A stretch of 64,000 bases of DNA, from contig JBBMOL010000139.1 of NCBI GenBank assembly GCA_037954665.1, forward strand, positions 910,232-974,231. Reading direction: 5' to 3'. The stretch's first letter is position 1; every line of letters begins with the position of its first letter. This stretch comes from Laguncularia racemosa. Taxonomy: Eukaryota; Streptophyta; Magnoliopsida; Myrtales; Combretaceae. Below, piece after piece: positions 11,666 to 23,940 of the stretch. The position numbers and the translations under genes are program-made. The notes beneath the pieces were generated by a model. The model was not told the origin of the DNA and made no database searches. It worked only from the letters and a program-made list of their open reading frames with translations.

Positions 11666-14600
11666 TTCCCTCCTTCATCGAAAAGATTCATCTTCGAATC
11701 ACCTGCATCATAAAGAGTAAGATCAGAAACATTAAAAGTTGCACTTACATTACCATAGTGACTTGGCAAGTCAATCTTGTAAACGTTGTCATTGATGCAC
11801 TCTACTACTTGGAAAGGTCCATCTCCCTTAGGATGCAATTTAGACTTCCGCTACTCTGCAAATCTCTCCTTTCTCAAATGCACCCATACCCAGTCTCCTG
11901 GTTAAAGCACAATCTTAACTCATCCCTTATTGGCTTGATGAGCATAGTGCTCATTTTTCTTCCCAATATTAGTCTGAACCTGATAATGCAATTCCTTAAC
12001 AAATTCTGCCTTTTTCTTTTCGTCAAGATCAACAAACTCGTTAGTGGGTAAAGGCAAAAAATCCAATGGGGTCAAGGGATTAAATCTATATACAACCTCA
12101 AAATAGAGAATATGATGTAGTAGAATGTATCGCCCTATTATATGCAAATTTTACATGAGGCAAACATATCCCCCATTATTTTAAATTCTTGGGAATCACA
12201 GCACACAACAATATTGAGAGTGTCCTATTAACTACTTTCGTCTGACCATCAGTTTGAGGATGTACAATAGTAGAAAACAATAACTTGGTGCCTAGCCTAT
12301 TCCACAAAGTTTTCCAAAAATGGCTCAAAAATTTTACTTCCCTATCACTTACAATAGATTTAGGCAAACCATGCAACTTTATAATCTCTCTAAAGAGCAA
12401 GTTAGTAATATGTCGTGCATCATTAGTTTTAGAATAAGCAATGAAATGAGCCATCTTACTAAACCTATCAACAACAACAAATATGCTATCTTTGCCGCTT
12501 TGAAATTGTGTTAACCCTAATATAAAGTCCATAGAGATGTTGGTCTAAGGTTGATTATGCATAGGCAATGGAAGGTATTCCTCATGGGGCATTACTCTAG
12601 ACTTAGCCTTTCTACATGCAATGCACTTATCACACACATTTTGTACATCATGTTTCATCTTAAGCCAATAAAAGTGTTCATGCAAAATGTCCAATGTTTT
12701 TCTAACACCGAAGTGTCCCATTAAACCGCCACCCTGTGTCTCCCTCACCAACAGTTCACGTATAGAACTTTTTGGCACACATAACCTATCTTTCTTAAAT
12801 AAATACCCATCTTGCCTCTAAAAGTCCATATATTAAGATTCAGAACAAGCGGCCCAAATTTGACCGCAATCAGCATCATTCTCATACAATTCTTTCATGC
12901 ATTTAAACCCAAGCAGTTTAGTATGTAAAGAAGTCAAAAGATAGTACCTTCGAGATAGTGCATTGACCATCACGTTTTCCTTCCCTTGCTTGTATTTAAT
13001 CACGTATAGAAAGGTTTTGATGAACTCCAACCACTTGGTGTGCCTCTTGTTCAACTTACCCTGAGTTTTCAAGTACTTTAAACTCTCATGATCTGAAAGA
13101 ACGATGAACTCCTTAGGCCATAAGCAGTGTTGCCATGTTTGCAGGGTCCTTACTAAAGCATATATATCCTTATCATACACTTGGTAATTTAAAGTAGTAC
13201 CATTGAGTTTCTCACTAAAGTATGTGATTGGCTTGGAATCTTGCATCAATACACCAATACCTTTCTCGGAAGCATTGCATTCAATCTCAAATACTTTCTT
13301 AAAATTAGGCAATACTAATAAAGGTACATTAGTTAACTTACCTTTTAGAGTTTGGAACACCTGCTCATGCACTTCAATCCACTTGAAGTCGGCATTCTTC
13401 TTAACAAGGTCATTGAAAGGAGTAGTTATAGAACTGAAGTCCCTCACAAATCTCTTATAAAAACTTGCTAAGCCATGGAAATCCTAACCTCATTTGCATT
13501 CTTTGGTGTTGGCTACTCATGGATCACCTTCACCTTCTCCTCATCCACAACTATCTCATCTGCACCTACAACAAAGCCAAGAAAAACCACAGTTTCCATA
13601 CAAAAAGTGCACTTCTTCAAATTAGCATATAACTAGTTTTCCCTCAAAACATTAAACACACACTGTATATGCTAAACATGATCATCTAATGTCCTGTTAT
13701 AAATTAGAATGTCATCAAAGTAGACAACAACAAATTTTCCAATAAAATGACACAGAACATGATTCATTAGCCTCATAAAAGTACTAGGTGTGTTTGTTAA
13801 CCCAAAAGGCATTTCCATCCATTCATATAACCATGTTTAGTTTTAAAAGTAGTTTTCCATTCATCCCCCTCTTTCATATGAATTTGGTAATAATCATTCT
13901 TTAAATCAATTTTGGAAAATAAACAAAAACCATGCAATGCACCAAGCATATCATCTAATCTAGGAATAAGATTTCTATACTTAACTGTTATCTTGTTGAT
14001 TGCTCGACAGTCGACACACATTTACCATGTCCCATCCTTCTTAGGAACCAAGATGACAGAAACTAAACATGGACTGAGGCTTTCCCTTACAAATCCTTTC
14101 TCCATCAAATCATCAACCTGCCTCTGAATTTCCTTTGCCTCTTCAAGATTAGTTCTATAAGTTGGTCGGCTAGGAATAGATGCAGTTGGCAAGAAATCAA
14201 TCTATTACTCGATACCTCGTAGTAGAGGTAGGCCCTGCGGTACTTCTCTAGGAAACAAGTCTTCATAATCTTGCAAAAGAGACACTACCATACTAGGCAA
14301 TGAAGAGTTAATGTCAGTATTAGTAAAATAAACATCCTTATATATAAGTACAAGTAGTTGTTTCCTTGCTAATATTGCACTCTTTACCTCACTTTTTTCT
14401 AGCAATTTTCTCGCCTCTCAGTGTTTTAGACTCTTTTCCCTCATGGCTCACTAGTGTTTGTCTCTCATTCTTTTCTTTTTTCTCACCCTTCTCTCGCACA
14501 CTTACGTGTTTCTCTTTGAATTCTTTTGCTATCCTCACTTGATCCTCGTAAGCTTCTCATGGTTTCTGTGGAGTTAAATACACCTTCCTTTTGTTTAAAA

Positions 14601-17061
14601 CAAAAGAATATCAGTTCTTGTACCCATCATACATCACCTTCCTATCAAACTGCCATAGTCGACCCAGTAATAGGTGACTAGCCTACATGGGAACTACATC
14701 ACCTCATCACGATAACTTTCTATGGAAAAAGTAATAAGAACCTACCTGGTCACCTTCACTTCCCCACACTCATTCAACCATTGCAATCGATATGGATTAG
14801 GATGTTTCACAACCTTCAACCGCATCTTATCAACCAATAAGATGCTAACAACGTTAGTGCAGCTGCCACTATCAATGATCAAGCTACATACCTTGTTTTG
14901 CACGTAACACCAGGTATAAAAGATGTGTTCATGTTGAACCTTTTCACCATCATCCTACGGTTGAGTATTGAGGACTCGTCTTGTAACATATAGCTCGCCA
15001 CTCACAAGTCCCTCCAAGTTGACATCATCATACTCCTCTAAGGGTGATGTATCATCCTCCTCAAAACTAATACTCTCCACATCTCCATTATCATAAATGA
15101 TCATAGCCCTTTGATTTAGACACTAAGATGCAATATGTCTAAACCCTTAACACTTGAAACATTAAATATCACAAGTTATCGAAGATGGTTTAGTGTTAGT
15201 TTTACCTTTAAAAGCAGAGACTGGAGTCTTAGCTTTCACGTCCTCTTTAGACTTCGAATCTATAGGAATCTTCTTCCAATTGGACTTCCATGAAGAGTTG
15301 GACGTCATCCTAGACTTTGGATTGCTCTTATACTTCAATTATCTCTCTACTTTAATCGCCCTATGCAACAACTCTTTCATATCCAAATAATGATGCTAAT
15401 CTACCACATTAGCAATCTCCCCATTTAACCCATTAATGAACCTAGCCATTGTAACCTCCACTCCAACTCTAATCATGGCTATTTCCATTTCTTTATAATA
15501 GTCCTCTACAATCTTGGACCCTTGTGTCAATCCCTGAAATTTCCTAAGCAAATCCCTATGGTAATGACTAGGGATAAACCGCTTCTGCATAATAGCCTTC
15601 ATCTCTTCCTAGGTACTAACAGGTCTCTCTCTATATCTGCGCCTATTACGTATTAGCTGGTCCCACCACACACTAGCATAGTGATGAGGACATAGAAGGA
15701 AGCAAGTCTAAGGAATGTAGCAAGGATCAATTATAAGGCCTTGGAGGTACAATGACAAGGACAAGATCTAAGAAGGTTAAAGAGGCTCTAAATAAATTTG
15801 TGGTAACTTTATTGGAAGCATGCCTAAGTCATGAAGAATTGCAACCCAAGATGGTGAATTGCTTAATGCAAATTGAAGGAATAGAGGTTTAAGGGGTGTA
15901 TTTAATTCCAGCCCAATTTCTCCGTCTAATTACTTGAGTCTAAATTGGCAAAATGGAGCATGAAGGTTGCTTTTATGTTTGGGCCAATCTGCACCTTTAT
16001 TTTATTTTCTTTTATTTTTATTTTTTTAAACTGATTAAGGCCTATTTAGCTAGTCTTAGTTTTTTTTTTTCTTTCAGTACGTGTTAAAATGGGCTGAACA
16101 TGGACGGAATTAGCAATTTGATTTTAGGCTTTATTATAATGGAATTGGGTTGGGCCATGTCTAAGCAAACTTGTAAGGTGTTGCCCATTATAAAAGGCAA
16201 ACCCTAACCTTTGGAAAGGGAAATTCAGAACATATTTTTTTTTTTAAGTGAGTCTTGCTCTCTCTTGGTTCTTGATAGAATCTCTAAACTTATAAAGGGC
16301 GCTCATCCTTGTGGCATTCCTAGGCTTATCAATCTTTCGATTGTGGTGCCTTGTTCTTTCTTTTTGTTTTTATTAGGATTCACATTTAATTATTTCTCTC
16401 AAGGACGTCCATTAACCCCCGTCCATATCTCAAGATATACGAATCATATTTCGGTGATTCTTGAGCCTAAATTGTGTTTGAGAACGTGAGTTTTCTTCTT
16501 GTTCTTGAATCATCCAATTCCGAGACCTGTAGCATGAGATATAGGGTTGTGTTAACTTCGTGCTGAATCTGCATTCCCCAACCTTAGTAGATCCTTCTTG
16601 AGTGATTCATGGAATATGCATCATATCACATAGTCTAAGAATTCAACTGCAAACAATTTGATTTTCTTCTCCTCAGTATAGTTGTGGCATTCAAATACAT
16701 GATCCATCTTCCTCTTCTACTCTAAGTATAACTCTAGATCATTTTTCCCCTGAAATGAGGGTATTTCCATCTTAATACTTCCCAAATTACTGTCCCGCCA
16801 CTGGGTGTTCCCTCTCTCCCTCACGTTATGATATTCACCAAAGTCAGAATCTTTACCTTCTTCTATCCTATCTCCTCCTCTAATCGATCTACCTACGCCT
16901 CACCTGACAGTACTACTGCTAGACGATTCTCTACTCCTCTCAATCTTATCTATTCTTTCATGGATTTGTTCAAGCTTACCAGTCAAGATTCTTTTCATCT
17001 CTCCCATCAACTCGTCAAACATCACCCTATTCTCACCTCCAGTTGTGTTTTGTCCCGACAT
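11569..17061 (-). pseudogene. gag-pol of Ty3/gypsy element A, multiply disrupted
   Basis: Gag starts at ATG 17061 (MSGQNTTGGENRVMFDELMG). It is interrupted by a solo LTR at 15682-16628 and resumes with ASVWWDQLIRNRRRYRERP (about 15675-15620). A zinc knuckle of the CFKC-x4-H-x4-C kind lies near 15110-15180, with one in-frame stop. Protease shows CSLIIDSGSCTNVVS near 14850-14890. Reverse transcriptase (about 13480-14200) includes MCVDCRAINKITVKYRNLIP and VVVYFDDILIY. RNase H spans 12833-13447. Integrase has its HHCC zinc region at 12545-12778 and the DDE core at 12176-12532 (MDFILGLTQF, HPQTDGQT). The C-terminal part at 11569-11838 ends GGPMTRARAK, inside the LTR. Many stops and frameshifts rule out a functional polyprotein. 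Confidence 0.85.
15682..16628 (+). mobile_element. Solo LTR of a CRM-like element inserted in element A gag
   Basis: The segment is bounded by a perfect 5-bp target duplication CATAG (15677-15681 and 16629-16633), and the gag reading frame continues cleanly across it. It starts TGATGAGGACATAG and ends CATCATATCA, giving TGAT...ATCA ends. Near its start it encodes GTMTRTRSKKVKEALNKF, the Pol tail of this element type, showing that the pol frame ran into the LTR. It represents a single LTR left after LTR-LTR recombination and lies in the opposite orientation to its host element. Confidence 0.8.
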
Positions 17062-17582
17062 ATTTCTACAGTTAAATAATAATTAATATCACACGTAAAA
17101 TACACTCCTCACAATTCACTCATGTATTGCTCTCAAGTAGTAATACTCTCACAATCCACTTGTGTATATCTCTCACAATAATGTCCTCACAACCCGCTCT
17201 TACAATCCTTTACTAGGAACTCGAATCGAAAAACTCCTCAATATAATCACTAAGTCAACACCTAATGATCACTTTCGGTTTCAAGTCACGGTATAATTGA
17301 GAATAAGTGTAAGTTCCAATGGATATGATAAAGACTTACTACTAATTTAGGAAACAAATCAAAACAATCCCCTCATCACGCAATTCAAAGGACACACAAA
17401 TTTACACCGAATATAACAAGGATCATGGAATGTAATTCGGATGCACAATTTAGAAAAACAAAGATATGTGTTGCAGTTGGAACTGGAATGTAATCCAACT
17501 TCTAATAACTTTGATTATTAACCGTAACCCATAGGTTACGCTACTACTCGCCATGTGTCCTTATCTTACAAAGACACGTTAA

Positions 17583-17594
17583 GGCTCTAAACCA
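17583..17594 (-). other. Primer binding site of element A
   Basis: On the minus strand TGGTTTAGAGCC follows the LTR end ATATCA after four bases. It resembles the initiator-Met primer site TGGTATCAGAGCC with small changes, as expected in a decayed element. The untranslated leader runs from here to the gag start at 17061. Confidence 0.55.
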
Positions 17595-18140
17595 ACTCTG
17601 ATATCTTTTTATCATGTAATTTAATTCTCTTAATTCTCCATTCAATATCTACAATAGTACCATCGAAATATAAAAAATTTAAATCCATTGTTCAAACCTC
17701 AAAACCAATTTAACATGAGTCTATATTCAACATCTAATGCAATGGAAGTCTATAAAACTCTAGTTAAATAATCTCTAGAAAACCATTATTTATTACATAA
17801 AAGAAACAGCATTGCTTCTAAATGATAATCACCATAATAGTAGTGATAACTACCTTCTTTCTCTCTTTGTGGTTCACCCAATCCCAGGTTATCTTCTAGG
17901 TTATCATCTCTTTCAATATCTGCATCTAAAAAAAAAAAATATTATCCAAAAGGTGAGCTAATGCCCAGTACGTATAACATAAACATACACGCATGAACAA
18001 ACATGAACATATATCACATGCATCATATAATACTTAAAACACAAGCAACCATTTCCTAGTACGATTTAAGTGCACAAGCAACAACAAGGTACTCATGATC
18101 CCCTTAACATACTTAACACATTAGAACATGAATTGGTTAT

Positions 18141-18346
18141 GGGAACTGCCACAACGACCCCCATACCCATGATCCCTTAACTCTTAAACTTAGAGATGTG
18201 AACTACCACTACAGGCCCTACACCCATGAACACTTAACCCACTTAAGCTTAGTGATGGGAACCGACATTACGAGCCCCATACCCATGATATACTTAACCC
18301 ACTTAAACTTAGTGATGGGAACCGACATTACGGGCCCCATACCTAT
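18141..18346. repeat. Tandem repeat of about 60 bp in the LTR
   Basis: Three to four degenerate units share CTTAACCCACTTAAACTTAG, then GTGATGGGAACCGACATTAC, then a GGCCCCATACC segment. The array continues for a few bases after the inserted DNA transposon (from 19648), which shows that the transposon landed within the array. Confidence 0.7.
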
Positions 18347-19647
18347 GGTTACGTTTGGTTATTAGTACTAGACAATATAACGAGTACTAAACAGTACAAA
18401 ACAAGAAAAATTAGACAAAAAAAAAATTTGTACCACGTTTAATATGTTTAGTACTGGACAAAGATTTTTGTGTTGTCAATTGCTTGGAATTGCGAAGTAC
18501 TGCACTAAACATAGTAATTTTGACGATTATACCCTTTTATGATATCATGGTTATTTATATACTTTTTATATTATTATAAGAAAATACTATTTGAAAAGAT
18601 TATTTAATTCATGTAATACTAAGAATTATATAAAATAATTCATGTAAATCTATTGATTGGAAAAAATAATAATTCACATTATAAATTACAATAATTTGTG
18701 TTATATTTAATAATATAACACATTATAAATATTATATTAGTAATTTTTAAAAATTATCGTAAAAAATTATAAATTATATTAATATTATAACAAATTAATA
18801 TACATTACATTACAATAATTTGCTTTAATTGTTTTAATTGTAATTTTAATTAAATTACAATACTTTGATGCATTTTGCAAAGGATATCCTATTCTAGTTC
18901 AGGTCACACACCACAAGCAAAGTTAAATGGGGAGGAACTAAGCATCATCTGGAAGACAAAGATGATGGTGGAAGAATGCATCCTAGATCGTCCTTCAGTG
19001 CTTTCCTTAAAGTAGTAAAAAGTAGGAGTTTGCCATCAGAGGTTTCTGAAATTAATGCAATTCATTCATTGTAGCTCATAATGGATGAATTCCTAGATGC
19101 ATTAACAGTTTAGGGTTTTTATTTTATGTACCTAATAATTCAAATGTGAAATGAAGAACAGCACACAAGCTCAAAACAGAGATACCACCAAGCCAACAAC
19201 ACAGAGCAAGCTGACGACACTATTAAGCCGATGACACAAAGCAGAGACACCACCAATGGCATAGAACAATCAAGAAAGACACAAAAGCAAGCAAGGAGAC
19301 ACAAGGTAAGCAAACAAACCTGATAGCGATCAATAATGTGAAGACGTTGATAACCGAATGGCAATCAGCAGTAGGAAGAAGTCGACAACTGAAGCGGCAA
19401 GGAGGAACATGGTCACGCTTAGAAAGAAAGGGTTTCTTATTTTCTAATGCAAGGGAAAGAAATGGAAGGATATTTGGGAAATTTTGAAAAAATTGAGTTT
19501 TTGTCCAGTACCACAAAATTTATACCGAATTTCATATGGTACAAAATTTAGCCTTTTGTCCAGTACTTACATCATTTTTGTCAACCAAAAGCAGGACAAA
19601 AATAATTGTCTAATCCAGTCACATTTTTCATGTAACCAAACGTTACC
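18347..19647. mobile_element. Non-autonomous terminal-inverted-repeat DNA transposon (1301 bp)
   Basis: Ends are GGTTACGTTTGGTTA on the left and the inverse of GGTAACGTTTGGTTA on the right, with 14 of 15 bases matching. It is flanked by a 3-bp duplication TAT (18344-18346 and 19648-19650), and the interrupted 60-bp repeat resumes exactly after it. Subterminal copies of GTACTGGACAAA-like sequence lie inward from both ends in opposite orientations. The 3-bp duplication and the GTTTGGTT-type end suggest the PIF/Harbinger superfamily, though TAT departs from the usual TWA target. No transposase is recognisable. Confidence 0.65.
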
Positions 19648-20899
19648 TATGATACACTTAACCCACTTAAACCTTAAACTAACCCAATCATTTCCAAGCA
19701 CGACTCCACTAGGGACAACATCACATAAAGATCATTAGGTGCTCCTTAGGGATCTGCCACTACGGGCCCTTAGGTTAAGCCAAGCACATATAACAACAAC
19801 TTAAACACTCAAGCCAAATCATCCAACTTAATCAATTTCAATAATTATACTAACATAAATAAGCACAAAGCAACATACTAGTTACACATACCTTGAATCC
19901 TAGCCTTAAGCACGTCCGGTCCTAAACTTAAGTTGAATCTTCTTAGTATTAATCTAAGAATAACATAATTCCCTTAATTTCTCTTGATCTATTAGGTTAT
20001 CTAAGGTTATACTAATTATCTAGGTTACGTAAAAATTAGTTTAATTAGGATTTAAATAGATATAGAATGAAGTTATGTTTCACTCAACAAGGCCATGTTA
20101 GAGGCTGTGTAGCTTAACACGGGCTAATACACAACTGTGTCAAAGGTTGTGTATCTTTTGATGAGTTTTGGGTTCAACATGGTCGGAACACAGCCATGTA
20201 GACAGGTTGTGTATCTCTCGGTATGTTTTATGTTCAACAAGGTCGAAACACGACCGTGTATCTCTCGGTATCCTTCCACGAACCTTAATTCCCGATACAG
20301 AACCTCTATGAATACGCTTGAGAACCCCTTTAATTATAACGAACCATCATAGCAGTATCGCGAAAACCCTCATAGTCAATTTAGTTTCAATCCCTAAGAT
20401 GGATTAAAATTAGTTTTTTCATAGATGATGATCAAAGAAATTAGAATAAAAGACTTGTTCTAATTATATAACTCAACAAGAAAGTCGATCAATCTCTCTT
20501 GAATGTTCCTAAAACCTATATTATATCTAAAACTTGTTTTTTCAAAAAGCGGCCAAAGGAGTATATATGGCCTTATACATAAAACCCTAAGGAAAAAAAA
20601 ATTACAAAGGCAATAAAAGGAAGGCTAGCTTCAATGCTAGACAAAGGCCGGTGGCTTATATTCAATGCTGACCAACACCAGTAGCCTACATTGTAAGCGC
20701 CGATGGCTTTTAATTTGTAAGCCGATGGTCTTCATGCTCTCAAAGCCAACTGCTTTCTCCTCAAAGCTTGCAACCTTCTCAAAGTTTGGAATCTCCACTT
20801 TGACTTGCACTAAGTTATATTGAACTTGAGTTGCACTTTTCTCGAAGCTTTGATATCCTTGAAGTTCTTCACTAGTCATCCTCACTAACCTTGTAGATG

Positions 20900-23800
20900 A
20901 ATAATCAAAGCTTGTTGCATCTTCTTAACTCGAGATCTTGTTATAGGTCTTTGAGGCATGCTCATCAGACTTGAAATCTCTTGACTTGCATCCTTGGCTC
21001 TTTAATCTTCATGAGTTGAAATCTCTCAAGCTCGGTCCATTGGCTTCTCCATAACATTCCCCTCTCCTCAAAAGGATTTTTCCTCGAATCAAAAGAATCA
21101 ACTACATCGAAAGGACTCAAATCAACAACATTAAATATGGCACTAACGTTATACTCACCCAGCAAGTCCACTATGTTGAAACCCTCTAGGCCTGGAATTG
21201 ATCTTCTTAAGGATCTGGAATTGATTGTCTCCTCTTAGGTTCAGCTTAGACTTCTTTTGAACAAGAAATCTTTCCTTGAGAAAATACACCGACACCTATT
21301 CTCCTTATTGAAACCCCCTAGGCCTTCTTCCCTTGTTCACACGAGAAGCTACCTTAGCATTCTATCTTTCAATCTACTCCTTCACCTGCTTATCTAATTT
21401 CCTCACAAAATCTACTTTGGAACTCGCATCAACATTCACAAAGTTGTTAGGTGGTATTGGCAACAAGTCAATAGGAGTAAGTAGATTAAAACCATAAACA
21501 ATTTCAAATAGAGAACAATGAGCATGCTATAAATAACCCTATTATAAGCAAAACTCCACAAATGGTAAACAATCCTCCCACGTCCTAATGTTCTTAATGA
21601 TTGCCCTCAACAAAGTAATCAAAGTTCTATTATCCACCTCAGTTTGCCTATCAATTTGAGGGTGATAGGTAGTTGAAAACAATAGTTCAATTCCCAACTT
21701 TCCCCACAACACTCGCCAAAAGTGACTTAGAAATTTAACATCCCTATCACTAACAACGCTTTTAAGTATGCCATGTAAACACACAACCTCTTTGAAGAAC
21801 AAATCAACAATTAACTTAGCATTATTAGTTTTATGACAAGGAATAAAATGAGCCATTTTACCGAATTGATCAACCACAACAAGGATACTATCACTACCTT
21901 TCCTAGTTCTAGGCAATCTAAGCATAAAGTCCATAGACAAATCAGTCCAAGGTTCATCAAGAATAGGTAATGGTGTATATAATCCATGTGGCTTCAATCT
22001 AGACTTAGTCTCTCTACATGTAATGCAATGTTCACACACTTTATGCACATCATGTCTCACTATAGGCCAATAGAAAAGTTCACACAGCATATCATAGGTC
22101 TTATTCACCCCAAAATGCCCCATTAAGCACCCTCCATATGCCTCCTTAACTAACAATTCCCTCATAGAACTCTTAGAAGTGCACAATCTATTCTTCTTAA
22201 ACAGAAATCCATTATACACATAAAAAACACTTAATCTAGCCCCATTAGCACAAGCAGTATAAATTTCACAAAAGTCAACATTATGTGGATAAACTCAAAG
22301 CTTACCAATGAAGTACTAAGTGAGTCCAGTAAAGCGTACCTTCTTGACAACACATCAGCAGCCACATTTTCTTTACCCTGCTTATACTTGATCACATATG
22401 GGAATGTCTCAATGAATTCCATCCACTTGGCATGCCTTTTATTCAACTTATCTTGACCCTTCAAATGCTTTAAACTCTCATGGTCAATGTGCACCACAAA
22501 CTCCTTGGGCCAAAGATAATGCCGCCATGTCTACAAAGCTCGCACCAAGGCATATAACTCTTTATCATATGTTGGATACTTCAAAGCTGCACCACTCTTA
22601 TCACTGAAATACATTAGTGGCCTGTGATCCTGTATCAAAATAGCTCCAATTCCTATGCCACTAGCATCACATTCAATTTCAAACATTTTAGTAAAGCAGG
22701 TAAAGCAAGTAATAGTACATTAAACAATTTATCCTTATGTTCATTGAAATCATGTTCTTGTGCATCATCCCAAACAAATCTAACACTTTTTTTAACTAGT
22801 TCATGCAAAGGTGTAGCTATAATGCTGAAATCCCTATTGAATCTTCTATAGAATCCAATAAGAGCATGAAAGCTCCTCACCTCACTCGCATTCTCAAGTC
22901 TAGGCTACTCCTTAACTGCTCTAACCTTCTCCTGATCAACCTCAACACCTTAACTAGATACTACGTGACCTAGAAAATTAACCTTATCCATGTAAAAACT
23001 ACACTTCTTAAGATTAGTAAACAAATTTTCCTCTCTAAGGTTTTTTAGTACCAGCCACACATGCAAAATATGATCATCCAAACACTGAGTAAATCAGAAT
23101 ATCGTTAAAATAAACCACTACAAATTTACCTAAGTACTCTCGCAACACATGATTCATCAAAAACATAAAAGTGCTAGGTGCATTAGTAAGACCAAACGGC
23201 ATGACAAGCCACTCATATAATCTATATTTAGTCTTAAATGCAGTTTTCCATTCATCTCCAACTTTCATACGAATTTGACAGTAACCAGATTTCAAATCAA
23301 TCTTAGTAAACAAGCAAGAACCATATAATTTATTTGACATATCATCTAACCAAGGAATAGGATTACGATACTTTACAGTGATTTTGTTGATGGCTCTACA
23401 GTCTACACACATTCTCCAAGTCCCATCCTTCTTTAGCATAAGTATCACAAGAACTGAACAAAGACTGAGACTCTCCCTCACATACCCCTTAGCTTGCAAC
23501 TCATCCACTTGTTTTTGGGTCTCATTTGCCTCACTTGGATTCGTTTGGTATGCTGGCCTATTGGGTATAGTAGCTTCAGAATGAAGTCTATCTGGTGTTT
23601 TATGCCTTTGATGGGTGGTAATCCACTAGGCATCTCCTCTGGGAACAAGTCTTCAAATTCCTGCAACAAATTAGAAAACACACTAGGCAAAGATGGATTA
23701 AGGTAGTTAGTTGTCAAACAAGCCCCTTTATACAAAAGTACAAATATAAGCCTATTGGAATTCAAAGCCTACCTAACCTCACTTGATCTAGCTATCAAGC

Positions 23801-23940
23801 TCACATTCCTCACTTTCTTCTCTCTAGGCCAATGTTGCTCTCCTTTTTCTTTTCCCTCATTCTTCTCACTTTTCTCACTCTTTCCACTCTTTTTTTTATC
23901 TCACTCTTTTGATTTTCACTCTCTAATAAAATTATTGACC
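20900..23940 (-). pseudogene. pol of Ty3/gypsy element B (CRM-like), 5'-truncated and disrupted
   Basis: From upstream to downstream on the minus strand: protease/RT linker at 23478-23765 (LPSVFSNLLQEFEDLFPEEM); reverse transcriptase at 23074-23508 with MCVDCRAINKITVKYRNPIP and VVVYFNDILIY, in which the usual first catalytic Asp of the YxDD box is Asn; RT thumb and RNase H start at 22653-22880; RNase H at 22231-22497; and integrase at 21542-22219 with HHCC region and DDE core (MDFMLRLPRTRKGSDSILVV). The C-terminal part at 20965-21171 includes NVSAIFNVVDLSPFDVVDS. Gag, the 5' leader and the right LTR are missing: homology stops near 23940, where a different element begins. It closely parallels element A domain by domain. 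Confidence 0.85.
21057..21069 (-). other. Polypurine tract of element B
   Basis: GAGGAGAGGGGAA on the minus strand immediately precedes the LTR start TGTTATGGAG, the expected priming site for plus-strand DNA synthesis. The equivalent tract of element A is GAAGGAGGGAA at 11666-11676. Confidence 0.6.

Larger units (their letters stand above)
9226..17598 (-). mobile_element. Ty3/gypsy element A (CRM-like chromovirus), decayed
   Basis: Minus-oriented LTR retrotransposon. The 3' LTR is at 9226-11665, its polypurine tract at 11666-11676, the broken gag-pol at 11569-17061 and the primer binding site at 17583-17594. The 5' LTR position is taken by the LTR at 17599-21056. The CRM-like assignment rests on the Pol tail GGPMTRARAK being encoded inside the LTR start, a known feature of centromeric-type chromoviruses, and on the LTR starting TGATGAGG. 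No classical chromodomain is visible. A 947-bp solo LTR interrupts gag. Confidence 0.7.
17599..21056 (-). repeat. LTR between elements A and B (about 2.16 kb without its insert)
   Basis: The left end TGATATC adjoins the primer site of element A. The right end (TGTTATGGAG on the minus strand) directly follows the polypurine tract of element B at 21057-21069. Removing the 1301-bp DNA transposon at 18347-19647 leaves about 2157 bp, room for one LTR only. It contains a 60-bp tandem repeat (18141-18346), CACGACCGTGT-like motifs at 20090-20270, and near 20900 a Pol tail resembling RPITRSRVKKMQQAL. It may serve as 5' LTR of A and 3' LTR of B. Diverged ends could also mean two fused partial LTRs. Confidence 0.5.
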
